From positions 1 through 40,766 of the forward strand of contig CAJUFM010000024.1 of assembly GCA_910585745.1 (NCBI GenBank): a stretch of 40,766 nucleotides of DNA, given 5' to 3'. The notes beneath the pieces are model-generated. The model saw only the letters and a list, made by a program, of their open reading frames with translations. It was not told where the DNA came from and did not search any database. A program made the translations under genes and the position numbers. This document shows, piece by piece, positions 1 through 6,741 of this stretch. The number at the start of each line of letters is the position of its first letter. Position 1 is the first letter of the stretch. Source of the DNA: an uncultured Eubacterium sp. (GTDB taxonomy: Bacteria > Bacillota > Clostridia > Lachnospirales > Lachnospiraceae).

Positions 1-35
1 AAATATATGAACTTTTCAAGGTACTATAGTGGGAG

Positions 36-54
36 CTTTTGACCCCAACATCAT
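36..54. repeat. 19-bp arm of a dispersed inverted repeat
   Basis: These 19 bases are the exact reverse complement of 1095-1113 on the other side of the PHP gene. A diverged third copy of the arm lies at about 1190-1208. The partner of this copy is probably outside the window, to the left. Confidence 0.6.
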
Positions 55-109
55 ATATATGGTAGTATAACGAATATTAAATAATTGGCACATTCACATA
101 CTGGATGTT

Positions 110-161
110 AAAAGGTCTTCTGTATCTGAACTTAATGGGAATTAGATACAGGAGACCTTTT
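110..161 (-). terminator. Rho-independent terminator after the PHP gene, probably bidirectional
   Basis: Positions 110-127 and 144-161 pair over 18 bp with a single G-U position and a 16-nt loop. The stem has an A run on the left and a T run on the right, so it can end minus-strand transcription from the PHP gene and also plus-strand transcription entering from the left. Confidence 0.75.
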
Positions 162-205
162 GCTCTCAACTTCATTCGTCCAGGTAGCTCAATGGCTTCG
201 TTGGG

Positions 206-1057
206 CTATCTTAGGTTCTCCAATAGCATGACTGGTATCCTCAGATTCCCGGTACCAGTGCCCATTTCGATATCCGGTTTGTTGTCGCCGTGGAAATCAG
301 ATCCACCGGTGATAAAAAGGCCGTATTCGTTTGCCAGCTTGCGTACAAATGCTTCGTCAGTGCCATGGTTTCGTGAGTAGAGGGCCTCGATTCCCCGGAT
401 GCCATAGGTTTTGAGTGTTTCTAGCATTTTCCGGATCTGGCTGACAGATAGTTTGTACAGAAGGGGATGCGCCAGTACAGGGATACCGCCGGCATCCTGG
501 ATGAGTTGAATGGCGCCTTCTGGTGTCAAATATTCACGGTTTACAAAATAAGGGCTGTCAATGGCGAGACAGGTCTTAAAGGCGGCGTCCATAGAGGGAA
601 CACCACCATTTTCTAACAATAATTTAGCGAAATGAGCTCTGGTCAGTATCATGTCACCAAATTTTTCTGTCAATTCCTGGTAGGTAATGGGATATCCAGC
701 ATTGTGAAGATTCTCACACATTTTTTTGTTGCGGTTGTCCCGCTCTTCTGCTACTTTTTTTAATGTAGAGACCAGGGCAGGATTTGTGTGGTCAATGTTG
801 TAGCCCAGAATATGGATCTCTACACTCTGGTCAGGGGAAACCGGATACTGGCAGGATAGTTCGACTCCAGGGATCACCTGAATGTGCTGATCCAGTTCTT
901 CAGCTTTGCGTATTGCCCGGGCGACCCCATCTACTGTATCGTGGTCGGTGAGGGCAAATGCCACAAGATCATTCTTAATTCCCCGAAGCACCAGTTCTTC
1001 CGGCGTCAGTGTGCCGTCCGAGCAGGTGGAGTGCACGTGTAAATCTATATATCTCAT
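206..1057 (-). CDS. PHP-domain metal-dependent phosphoesterase
   Basis: This is a 283-residue cytosolic PHP-family hydrolase of the TrpH/YciV type. Known members use a trinuclear metal site to cleave phosphoester bonds in small nucleotides or RNA 5' ends. The metal ligands are visible in order: H7 and H9 in DLHVHS, D14, the TDHD motif around 37-40, E66 in PGVE, H197 in LAHP, and D254/H256 near the C terminus in GSDFHG. Length is normal for the family. The start has an ideal AAGGAGG six bases upstream. The gene stands alone between a terminator hairpin (110-161) and a foldback repeat in its leader (1094-1209). The substrate cannot be told from sequence: 3',5'-bisphosphonucleotide or RNA 5'-end activity are both known in the family. 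Confidence 0.88.
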   Translation of the reverse strand: MRYIDLHVHSTCSDGTLTPEELVLRGIKNDLVAFALTDHDTVDGVARAIRKAEELDQHIQVIPGVELSCQYPVSPDQSVEIHILGYNIDHTNPALVSTLKKVAEERDNRNKKMCENLHNAGYPITYQELTEKFGDMILTRAHFAKLLLENGGVPSMDAAFKTCLAIDSPYFVNREYLTPEGAIQLIQDAGGIPVLAHPLLYKLSVSQIRKMLETLKTYGIRGIEALYSRNHGTDEAFVRKLANEYGLFITGGSDFHGDNKPDIEMGTGTGNLRIPVMLLENLR

Positions 1058-1093
1058 TCCAAGCCTCCTTATTATCTCTCATCGCTTCTATCA

Positions 1094-1209
1094 AATGATG
1101 TTGGGGTCAAAAGGCATTTTGCCCCCAACGGATGCTACGGATTGCTCCGTTGTTTTACAACTCCCGCAATCCTAGAAAGGCATTTTAACCTTTTGACCCT
1201 AGCATCAAC
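1094..1209. repeat. Nested foldback element (MITE- or REP-like)
   Basis: The outer arms (about 1094-1115 and 1188-1209) pair over roughly 20 bp with a few mismatches. Inside them lies a second hairpin with arms 1139-1145/1166-1172 (7 bp) and 1149-1152/1158-1161. The left outer arm contains the same 19 bases, inverted, as 36-54. No open reading frame fills it. It looks like a short non-autonomous repetitive element sitting in the leader of the PHP gene. Whether it also regulates or terminates transcription is unknown. Confidence 0.6.
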
Positions 1210-1214
1210 AAATT

Positions 1215-1223
1215 ATTATAGCA
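1215..1223 (-). promoter_or_regulatory. Possible extended -10 promoter for the PHP gene
   Basis: On the minus strand these bases read TGCTATAAT, an extended -10 element. There is no convincing -35 box. If used, the transcript would carry the whole foldback element (1094-1209) in its 5' leader. Confidence 0.35.
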
Positions 1224-1291
1224 TAAGCATATTAGAATTGGTAGACTCATATAATAAAAAATAATTAAGTTTGAGATATGGAGCGATGAAC

Positions 1292-1660
1292 ATGAAAACA
1301 AAAGCTATAAAAATGTTGAAAAGCATTCTGGTGGCTTATATACTGACTGCGGTGGTGCTGCTGGTGCTGTCTTTTATCATGTATAAATGCAAGATGTCTA
1401 TGGCAGGGGCCAATGGGGGAATTTTATTTACATATGTGATCTCCTGCCTGGTGGGAGGATTCCTTTTCAGCGGAGGGCTGGAGGAAAAAAGATATCTGGG
1501 CGGCGGTCTGCTGGGGCTCGTTTACTTTGCGGTGGTATATTGTGTCAGTGCCGTGTGGAACCAAAGCGTAGCAGCTCAGATGTCAGGCATGCTCACGGCA
1601 TTTCTGGTCTGTATTTTTTCGGGAATGCTGGGAGGAATGATCCGATCTGGGATAAAATAG
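1292..1660 (+). CDS. TIGR04086-like small integral membrane protein
   Basis: The protein has 122 residues and is almost entirely hydrophobic, with about four predicted membrane spans: roughly residues 10-32, 42-60, 68-88 and 95-118, with glycine-rich turns between them. Length and hydropathy match the TIGR04086 family, a membrane protein of unknown function common in Clostridia. I chose the ATG at 1292 because the GGAG at 1280-1283 is then eight bases away. A TTG at 1271 and an ATG at 1286 lie in the same frame but are too close to, or before, that site. It sits just upstream of the SCIFF genes, but a strong promoter at 1681 separates them, so co-function is not implied. Confidence 0.7.
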   Translation: MKTKAIKMLKSILVAYILTAVVLLVLSFIMYKCKMSMAGANGGILFTYVISCLVGGFLFSGGLEEKRYLGGGLLGLVYFAVVYCVSAVWNQSVAAQMSGMLTAFLVCIFSGMLGGMIRSGIK

Positions 1661-1680
1661 CGTGAGTTAGTGATTCTTAG

Positions 1681-1709
1681 TTGAAATCCCGGTTTTTTTA
1701 TGATATACT
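1681..1709 (+). promoter_or_regulatory. Sigma-A promoter of the SCIFF gene
   Basis: TTGAAA at 1681-1686 and TATACT at 1704-1709 are separated by 17 bases. This is a near-consensus promoter about 40 bases ahead of the SCIFF start. Confidence 0.8.
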
Positions 1710-1750
1710 AGTGACAATATGCGAAACGTATCGAAGAAAGGAAGACGATC

Positions 1751-1891
1751 ATGAAAAGAATTCAGACACTTACATCAAAAAATCTCAAAGATACTGTAAA
1801 AAAAGGCGGTTGCGGCGAGTGCCAGACATCCTGTCAGTCTGCCTGCAAAACCTCCTGTACCGTTGGGAACCAGAGCTGTGAAAACAAATAA
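1751..1891 (+). CDS. scfA: SCIFF precursor peptide (six cysteines in forty-five residues)
   Basis: This is a 46-residue ribosomal peptide with a basic leader (about residues 1-19) and six cysteines at positions 21, 24, 28, 32, 36 and 43. That pattern is the SCIFF family (TIGR03973), which is nearly universal in Clostridia. Members are modified by the radical SAM enzyme encoded next door, which forms thioether bonds from cysteine sulfur to the alpha carbon of another residue. The physiological role is still unclear. The gene is short and easily missed by gene callers. An AAAGGAAG ribosome site lies six bases before the ATG, and a strong promoter is at 1681-1709. The attenuator-like hairpin at 1916-1952 suggests more peptide than maturase is made. 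Confidence 0.93.
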   Translation: MKRIQTLTSKNLKDTVKKGGCGECQTSCQSACKTSCTVGNQSCENK

Positions 1892-1915
1892 ATGACATAA
1901 GAATCTGAGCAATAG

Positions 1916-1956
1916 AGGACTTGTTTGGTTTGTAAAGATCAGGCAAAGTCCTTTCT
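1916..1956 (+). terminator. Weak terminator/attenuator between scfA and scfB
   Basis: AGGACTT at 1916-1922 pairs with AAGTCCT at 1946-1952, followed by a short broken T tract. The stem is only 7 bp with a 23-nt loop, so partial termination that lowers maturase expression relative to the peptide is the likely effect. Confidence 0.4.
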
Positions 1957-2014
1957 TGCGTTAGCGCAGTCAGACTATGTTTTGAAAGATCGAAGATAAC
2001 GGGGAAAATTAGAA

Positions 2015-3388
2015 ATGATTCATCAATATAAAAATAATGGATATAATATAATTCTGGATGTAAACAGCGGCTCTGTCCATGTGGTAGATGATGTGGCATA
2101 TGATGTGATCAGCATGTACGAAGAAAAGGGAGAAAAAGAAATTACGGAGATCATCTGCAGTAAATATAGTGACAAGGGGATCACAGAGGAAGAGCTGGGA
2201 GAATTATTTAATGATCTGGAGCAGTTGAAAGAAGAGGGAACTTTATTCACAGAGGATAACTATAAAGAGGGCGTGATTGATTTTAAACAGCGCCAGACAG
2301 TAGTGAAGGCTCTTTGCCTTCATATTGCTCATGCCTGCAATCTCTCCTGCCGATATTGTTTTGCCGGCGAGGGGGAGTATAAGGGAGACCGGTCCCTGAT
2401 GAGTTTTGAAGTGGGGAAAAAAGCATTGGATTTTCTCGTGGAGAATTCTGGCAGCAGACGCAATCTGGAAGTGGACTTTTTTGGCGGGGAACCCTTGATG
2501 AATTTTGAGGTAGTCAGACAGCTGGTAGCATATGGCAGGAGCCTTGAGGAAAAATATGACAAGCATTTTCGCTTTACCCTTACCACCAATGGAGTGCTGT
2601 TGAATGATGAAATCATAGACTTTGCCAATCAGGAGATGGATAATATCGTCCTCAGCATCGACGGCAGAAAAGAAGTGCACGATCATATGCGTCCCAATAA
2701 AAACGGGGAAGGCAGTTACGATCTGATCCTGGATAAATTTAAGAAGGTGGCTGAGAGCCGCCATCAGCAGAAGTACTATGTTCGGGGAACTTTTACCCAT
2801 TACAATCTGGATTTTGTGGAGGATGTGCTGCATTTGGCGGATCAGGGGTTTGAACAGATCTCTGTGGAGCCAGTGGTGGCGGCACCGGAGGAGCCCTATG
2901 CTATACGGGAAGAAGATATACCGGTGATCTGTGAGGGGTATGACAGACTGGCCCAGGAAATGATCAAAAGAAAAAAGGAAGGCAGAGGATTCCACTTTTT
3001 TCACTATATGATCGATCTGACAGGAGGTCCCTGTGTCTACAAGAGATTGTCCGGCTGTGGATCCGGGACGGAGTATCTGGCGGTCACTCCCTGGGGAGAC
3101 CTGTACCCCTGCCATCAGTTTGTGGGAAATGAGGATTTTCTGCTGGGAAATGTGGAAGATGGGATTGTAAATACGGAGATCCGGGATGAGTTTAAACTTT
3201 GTAATGTATATGCCAAAGAGGAGTGCCGGAATTGTTTTGCCAGATTTTACTGTAGCGGCGGTTGTGCCGCAAATGCATTTAATATGCACCAGGACATTAA
3301 TAAACCCTACGAAATTGGCTGTCAGTTACAGAAAAAAAGGATTGAGTGTGCCCTGATGATTCAGGCTGCCCTTGCAGCAGAGGAATAA
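2015..3388 (+). CDS. scfB: SCIFF radical SAM/SPASM thioether maturase
   Basis: This 457-residue cytosolic radical SAM enzyme should cross-link the cysteines of the SCIFF peptide encoded at 1751-1891. Residues about 1-90 form a RiPP-recognition-like N-terminal domain. The [4Fe-4S]-SAM motif CNLSCRYC has its cysteines at 108, 112 and 115. A GGEP motif for SAM binding follows at about 158. The C-terminal SPASM region (about 330-445) carries many cysteines for two auxiliary iron-sulfur clusters. Length and the adjacent precursor fit TIGR03974. The ribosome site (GGGGA) is modest. There are 123 bases between it and scfA, containing the attenuator, and no obvious separate promoter, so expression is probably read-through from the scfA promoter. 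Confidence 0.95.
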   Translation: MIHQYKNNGYNIILDVNSGSVHVVDDVAYDVISMYEEKGEKEITEIICSKYSDKGITEEELGELFNDLEQLKEEGTLFTEDNYKEGVIDFKQRQTVVKALCLHIAHACNLSCRYCFAGEGEYKGDRSLMSFEVGKKALDFLVENSGSRRNLEVDFFGGEPLMNFEVVRQLVAYGRSLEEKYDKHFRFTLTTNGVLLNDEIIDFANQEMDNIVLSIDGRKEVHDHMRPNKNGEGSYDLILDKFKKVAESRHQQKYYVRGTFTHYNLDFVEDVLHLADQGFEQISVEPVVAAPEEPYAIREEDIPVICEGYDRLAQEMIKRKKEGRGFHFFHYMIDLTGGPCVYKRLSGCGSGTEYLAVTPWGDLYPCHQFVGNEDFLLGNVEDGIVNTEIRDEFKLCNVYAKEECRNCFARFYCSGGCAANAFNMHQDINKPYEIGCQLQKKRIECALMIQAALAAEE

Positions 3389-3456
3389 AAACAGACTATA
3401 TTGTTTGTTTGAAGGCCTCTCAAATGTAAATTATATATTAATTTTGCAAAAAACAT

Positions 3457-3484
3457 TTGAAAAATGCCGGATTGGGTTTATAAT
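3457..3484 (+). promoter_or_regulatory. Sigma-A promoter upstream of mbl
   Basis: TTGAAA at 3457-3462 and a perfect TATAAT at 3479-3484 are 16 bases apart, about 95 bases before the mbl start. A second candidate, TTGACA at 3503-3508, has only a poor -10. Confidence 0.7.
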
Positions 3485-3580
3485 AGAAATAAGTATGTTT
3501 ACTTGACACGGGATTGGGGAAACTGGAATATAGAGAAAATACATGGATAAAGTCAGGGAAAGTCAAGAAAGGAGAAAGTC

Positions 3581-4567
3581 ATGGACATTGGAATAGATCT
3601 GGGTACAGCGAGTATTCTTGTATACGTGAAAGGCAAGGGTGTTGTGCTGAAGGAGCCTAGTGTGGTTGCATTTGACAGAGATACGAATAGGATCAAGGCG
3701 ATCGGTGAAGAGGCGAGACTGATGCTGGGACGTACACCAGGAAATATTGTGGCGGTCCGCCCGTTGAGACAGGGAGTTATCTCTGACTATACGGTGACGG
3801 AGAAAATGCTTAAATATTTTATTCAGAAGGCAGTTGGCAAGCAGAGATTCCGTAAGCCGTTGATCAGTATCTGTGTGCCCAGCGGCGTCACAGAGGTGGA
3901 GAGAAAGGCCGTAGAGGATGCAGCATTTCAGGCAGGCGCCAGAGATGTCAAGATCATCGAAGAACCCATTGCAGCTGCGATAGGTGCAGGTATTGATATC
4001 GCCAGACCTTGTGGAAACATGATCGTGGATATCGGTGGCGGAACGTCAGATATCGCAGTCATCTCCCTGGGCGGAACCGTGGTAAGCACTTCCATTAAGA
4101 TCGCAGGGGATGATTTTGATGATGCTATCGTAAGATATATGAGAAAGAGACACAACCTCCTGATCGGTGAAAGAACTGCTGAGGACATAAAGATCCGCAT
4201 TGGTTCTGCGTTTCCAAGGCCGGAAGTGGAGGAAGTGGATGTCCGTGGACGAAATCTGGTGACTGGTCTGCCCAAGACCATCACAGTCACTTCCGAAGAG
4301 ACCGAAGAGGCATTGAAGGATACGACGCTGCAGATCGTGGAGGCAGTTCACAGTGTTTTGGAGAAGACGCCGCCGGAGCTGGCAGCAGACATTGCAGACC
4401 GCGGTATTGTACTGACTGGTGGAGGAAGTCTTTTGTATGGATTGGAAGAGCTGATTGAGAGCAAGACAGGTATCACCACCATGACAGCGGAGGAGCCAAT
4501 GACAGCAGTGGCCATTGGAACTGGTAAGTACGTAGAGTTCCTGAGCGGAACAACGAATGAGAGCTGA
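3581..4567 (+). CDS. mbl: MreB/Mbl-family actin-like protein
   Basis: This 328-residue bacterial actin forms membrane-associated filaments that guide lateral cell-wall synthesis. The actin/Hsp70 nucleotide fold is evident: phosphate 1 loop GIDLGTAS at 4-11, phosphate 2 loop with DIGGGTSD near 150, and the adenosine loop LTGGGSLLYG near 280. Length is that of Mbl (about 333 in Bacillus subtilis). It is followed after 14 bases by flhO and then flhP, the same order as mbl-flhO-flhP in B. subtilis, which favours Mbl over MreB (mreB usually precedes mreC/mreD). AAAGGAG lies six bases ahead of the ATG, with a promoter at 3457-3484. The flagellar genes probably share this transcript. Confidence 0.9.
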   Translation: MDIGIDLGTASILVYVKGKGVVLKEPSVVAFDRDTNRIKAIGEEARLMLGRTPGNIVAVRPLRQGVISDYTVTEKMLKYFIQKAVGKQRFRKPLISICVPSGVTEVERKAVEDAAFQAGARDVKIIEEPIAAAIGAGIDIARPCGNMIVDIGGGTSDIAVISLGGTVVSTSIKIAGDDFDDAIVRYMRKRHNLLIGERTAEDIKIRIGSAFPRPEVEEVDVRGRNLVTGLPKTITVTSEETEEALKDTTLQIVEAVHSVLEKTPPELAADIADRGIVLTGGGSLLYGLEELIESKTGITTMTAEEPMTAVAIGTGKYVEFLSGTTNES

Positions 4568-4581
4568 AGAGGAGGAAAGAA

Positions 4582-5358
4582 ATGTTAAGAGGTCTTTATA
4601 CTTCGTGGACAGGGATGGTCAACGAACAAAATCGATTGGATGTTATTTCAAATAATCTGGCGAACTCAGATACTGCCGGGTATAAGCAGGAGAGTGTAAG
4701 CAGCCAGGCATTTGACAAACTGCTGACAATTAAGATTAGAGACGGATCTCAGGCATATCACAACGAGGCCATCGGGACGATGAGCCTGGGTGTGAAGATT
4801 GGCGAGGTGTATACAGATTATACCCAGGGATCGGTGAGAAACACCGGCGGGAGCTTTGATGTGGCACTGAGCGGGAAAGGATTTTTTACTATAAATTACA
4901 CAAATTCCAAGGGAGAGACTTCTACCAGGTATACCAGGGACGGAAGTTTTCAGGTGACCAAGGAAGGCATTCTTGTGGATTCTGAAGGAAACCGGGTACA
5001 GGGAGAAGGTGGAGATATCCAGGTTCCAACAGATGCAAAAAATGTTGTGATCAGCAATGATGGGACAGTGACAGCAGATGGAGTTATCATTGACCGGTTA
5101 AAGATCACGGATTTTGCAGATTATGATTACATAATAAAAGTTGGCGACAATATGTATACGGTTGTGGACGGAGCGACGGAGAAAGAAGCCGATGCCTCTG
5201 TGATGCAGGGATATATTGAGATGTCAAATGTTAATGTTGTGTCCGAAATGGTCGATATGATTACTATAACGAGAGCCTATGAGGCAAATCAGAAAGTGAT
5301 CCGCTCTATGGATTCCATGCTTGAACGGGCAGCAAATCAGGTTGGAAAGCTTGGATAA
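4582..5358 (+). CDS. flhO: Flagellar basal-body rod protein FlhO (FlgF/FlgG family)
   Basis: This 258-residue protein of the axial rod/hook family assembles outside the membrane as part of the flagellar rod. The N terminus carries the family signature (LDVISNNLANSDTAGYK at about 20-36). The C terminus has the matching heptad helix (SEMVDMITITRAYEANQK), which packs with the N-terminal helix in the rod. The central domain (about 85-200) is the variable D1 part. It has no cleaved signal peptide, as expected for type III export. It lies between mbl and flhP, with a GAGGAGG site just before the ATG. By position it is FlhO/FlgF, and by sequence it could also be called FlgG-like. Confidence 0.88.
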   Translation: MLRGLYTSWTGMVNEQNRLDVISNNLANSDTAGYKQESVSSQAFDKLLTIKIRDGSQAYHNEAIGTMSLGVKIGEVYTDYTQGSVRNTGGSFDVALSGKGFFTINYTNSKGETSTRYTRDGSFQVTKEGILVDSEGNRVQGEGGDIQVPTDAKNVVISNDGTVTADGVIIDRLKITDFADYDYIIKVGDNMYTVVDGATEKEADASVMQGYIEMSNVNVVSEMVDMITITRAYEANQKVIRSMDSMLERAANQVGKLG

Positions 5359-5414
5359 CAAAGAATACAGCGGTGCATGAGACAGGCGAGAGCAGACGTT
5401 AGGAGGAAATGATT

Positions 5415-6224
5415 ATGATGCGTTCACTTTGGACTGCGGCGTCAGGAATGATCGCTCAGCAGACAAATCTGGATACGATTTCTAATAATCTGTCCAATAT
5501 CAATACGACAGGCTATAAGACAGAGGCTGTCAACTTTAAATCTTTATTATACCAGACGATACAGGGAAAGTCCTATGACAGTACCGGAGAGCCAAAACCG
5601 GTAGGAGCCCAGGTAGGGCTTGGCGTCAGACCGGCTGCCATTGTATCAGACTTTAACCAGGGACCACTTCTTGATTCCAACGGAGCTTTTGATTATGCTC
5701 TCCAGGGAGAGGGATTTTTCCAGGTCAGACTGGATGATGGAAGCATTGGTTATACAAGAAACGGAAATTTCAACGTTTCAGTAACGGGAGATGGTATGGC
5801 ACTTACGGATTCCAACGGTCATCCTGTGATCGCGGCCAATGGACAGCCGATCACCTTCCCGGCAAATATTGATTCTTCCAAGCTGACGGTAGATGTATAT
5901 GGTAACTTCATGTATCCGGATGAGACGAACAATGCCCAGCTGATGGGGATACAGATCGGACTTGCCAGATTCCCAAACCCAGCGGGTCTGGACCGGACCA
6001 TGGATACGATCATGAAAGAATCTCCGGCTTCCGGAGCGGTGATTACGACTACGGCAGATCAGCTGGGGTCTAAGATTGTATCGGGGCGTCTCGAAGGATC
6101 CAACGTGCAGGCTGTGGATGAGATGGTCAATATGATCGTTGCCCAGCGTGCCTATGAAATGAATTCCAAGGCAATCACAGCATCCGACGAAATGCTTCAG
6201 CAGGCGAACAACCTCAGATCATAA
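5415..6224 (+). CDS. flhP: Flagellar distal rod protein FlhP/FlgG
   Basis: This 269-residue flagellar rod protein opens with MMRSLWTAASGM, typical of FlgG. The rod signature LDTISNNLSNINTTGYK follows at about 19-35, and the C-terminal helix includes VDEMVNMIVAQRAYEMNSK. Length equals B. subtilis FlhP. I took the start at 5415 because the AGGAGG at about 5401-5406 is then eight bases away. The ATG at 5409 is in frame but too close. The gap to flhO is about 55 bases with no terminator, and the next gene follows after 13 bases, so all three are one unit. Confidence 0.9.
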   Translation: MMRSLWTAASGMIAQQTNLDTISNNLSNINTTGYKTEAVNFKSLLYQTIQGKSYDSTGEPKPVGAQVGLGVRPAAIVSDFNQGPLLDSNGAFDYALQGEGFFQVRLDDGSIGYTRNGNFNVSVTGDGMALTDSNGHPVIAANGQPITFPANIDSSKLTVDVYGNFMYPDETNNAQLMGIQIGLARFPNPAGLDRTMDTIMKESPASGAVITTTADQLGSKIVSGRLEGSNVQAVDEMVNMIVAQRAYEMNSKAITASDEMLQQANNLRS

Positions 6225-6237
6225 GGAGGGATAGCTT

Positions 6238-6612
6238 ATGTCTTTATCCGTAAATAATTTAAATAGTGCTCTGTTGGGTTCTTCCATAGGGGCAGATTCC
6301 CTGACGGGCGCTGCTGCTGCGAACCGGCTCACAAATCAGATCCAGGATGCCGGAACAGACGAAGAGATGATGTCAGCATGTGAGCAGTTTGAGACCTATC
6401 TTCTGCAGAAAATGTTCCAGACCATGGAAAAAACGGCGAAGGTATTTAGTGATGAAGAAGAAGAGGGCGGCGAGTATGTCGATATGTTCAGTGACAATAT
6501 GTATCAGGCACTGGCGGAAAATATGGTATCGACAGGAAATGGACTGGGAATCGCCCAGACTCTCTATGATTCCATGGCTAGAAACATGGGGCTCACCACG
6601 ACGGAAGAATAG
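6238..6612 (+). CDS. Rod-binding protein (FlgJ N-terminal-like)
   Basis: This 124-residue protein matches the rod-binding domain (Pfam Rod-binding) that forms the N-terminal half of enterobacterial FlgJ. It caps or scaffolds rod assembly. The typical core is seen at about 45-115: an acidic start, CEQFETYLLQKMFQTM, an acidic linker and a YQALAENM-type helix. The peptidoglycan-hydrolase half of FlgJ is absent, as is usual in Firmicutes, where a separate enzyme cuts the wall. AAGGAGG precedes the ATG by about eight bases. It is the last gene before a strong terminator. Confidence 0.85.
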   Translation: MSLSVNNLNSALLGSSIGADSLTGAAAANRLTNQIQDAGTDEEMMSACEQFETYLLQKMFQTMEKTAKVFSDEEEEGGEYVDMFSDNMYQALAENMVSTGNGLGIAQTLYDSMARNMGLTTTEE

Positions 6613-6698
6613 ATGTGGAAGTGGTTTTGACACTTTTTTGATAGTTAGTAATAAACCGGTCTGCAGCATTAGGCTGGCGGTAACATAATGGAATAACT

Positions 6699-6723
6699 GG
6701 CGCCCTGTACAGGGCGCCTTTTT
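6699..6723 (+). terminator. Strong Rho-independent terminator of the flagellar unit
   Basis: The 20-bp perfect palindrome at 6699-6718 gives a GC-rich stem of eight or more pairs with a tight loop and is followed by five T residues (6719-6723). The T run touches the GGAGG ribosome site of recD2, so any recD2 message begun upstream must pass it. Confidence 0.9.
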
Positions 6724-6741
6724 GGAGGAATGGGGATTACT

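Noticed and set aside
2243..3289. Long minus-strand open frame opposite scfB
   Set aside because: It is the antisense shadow of a clear radical SAM gene, without a family match or ribosome site.
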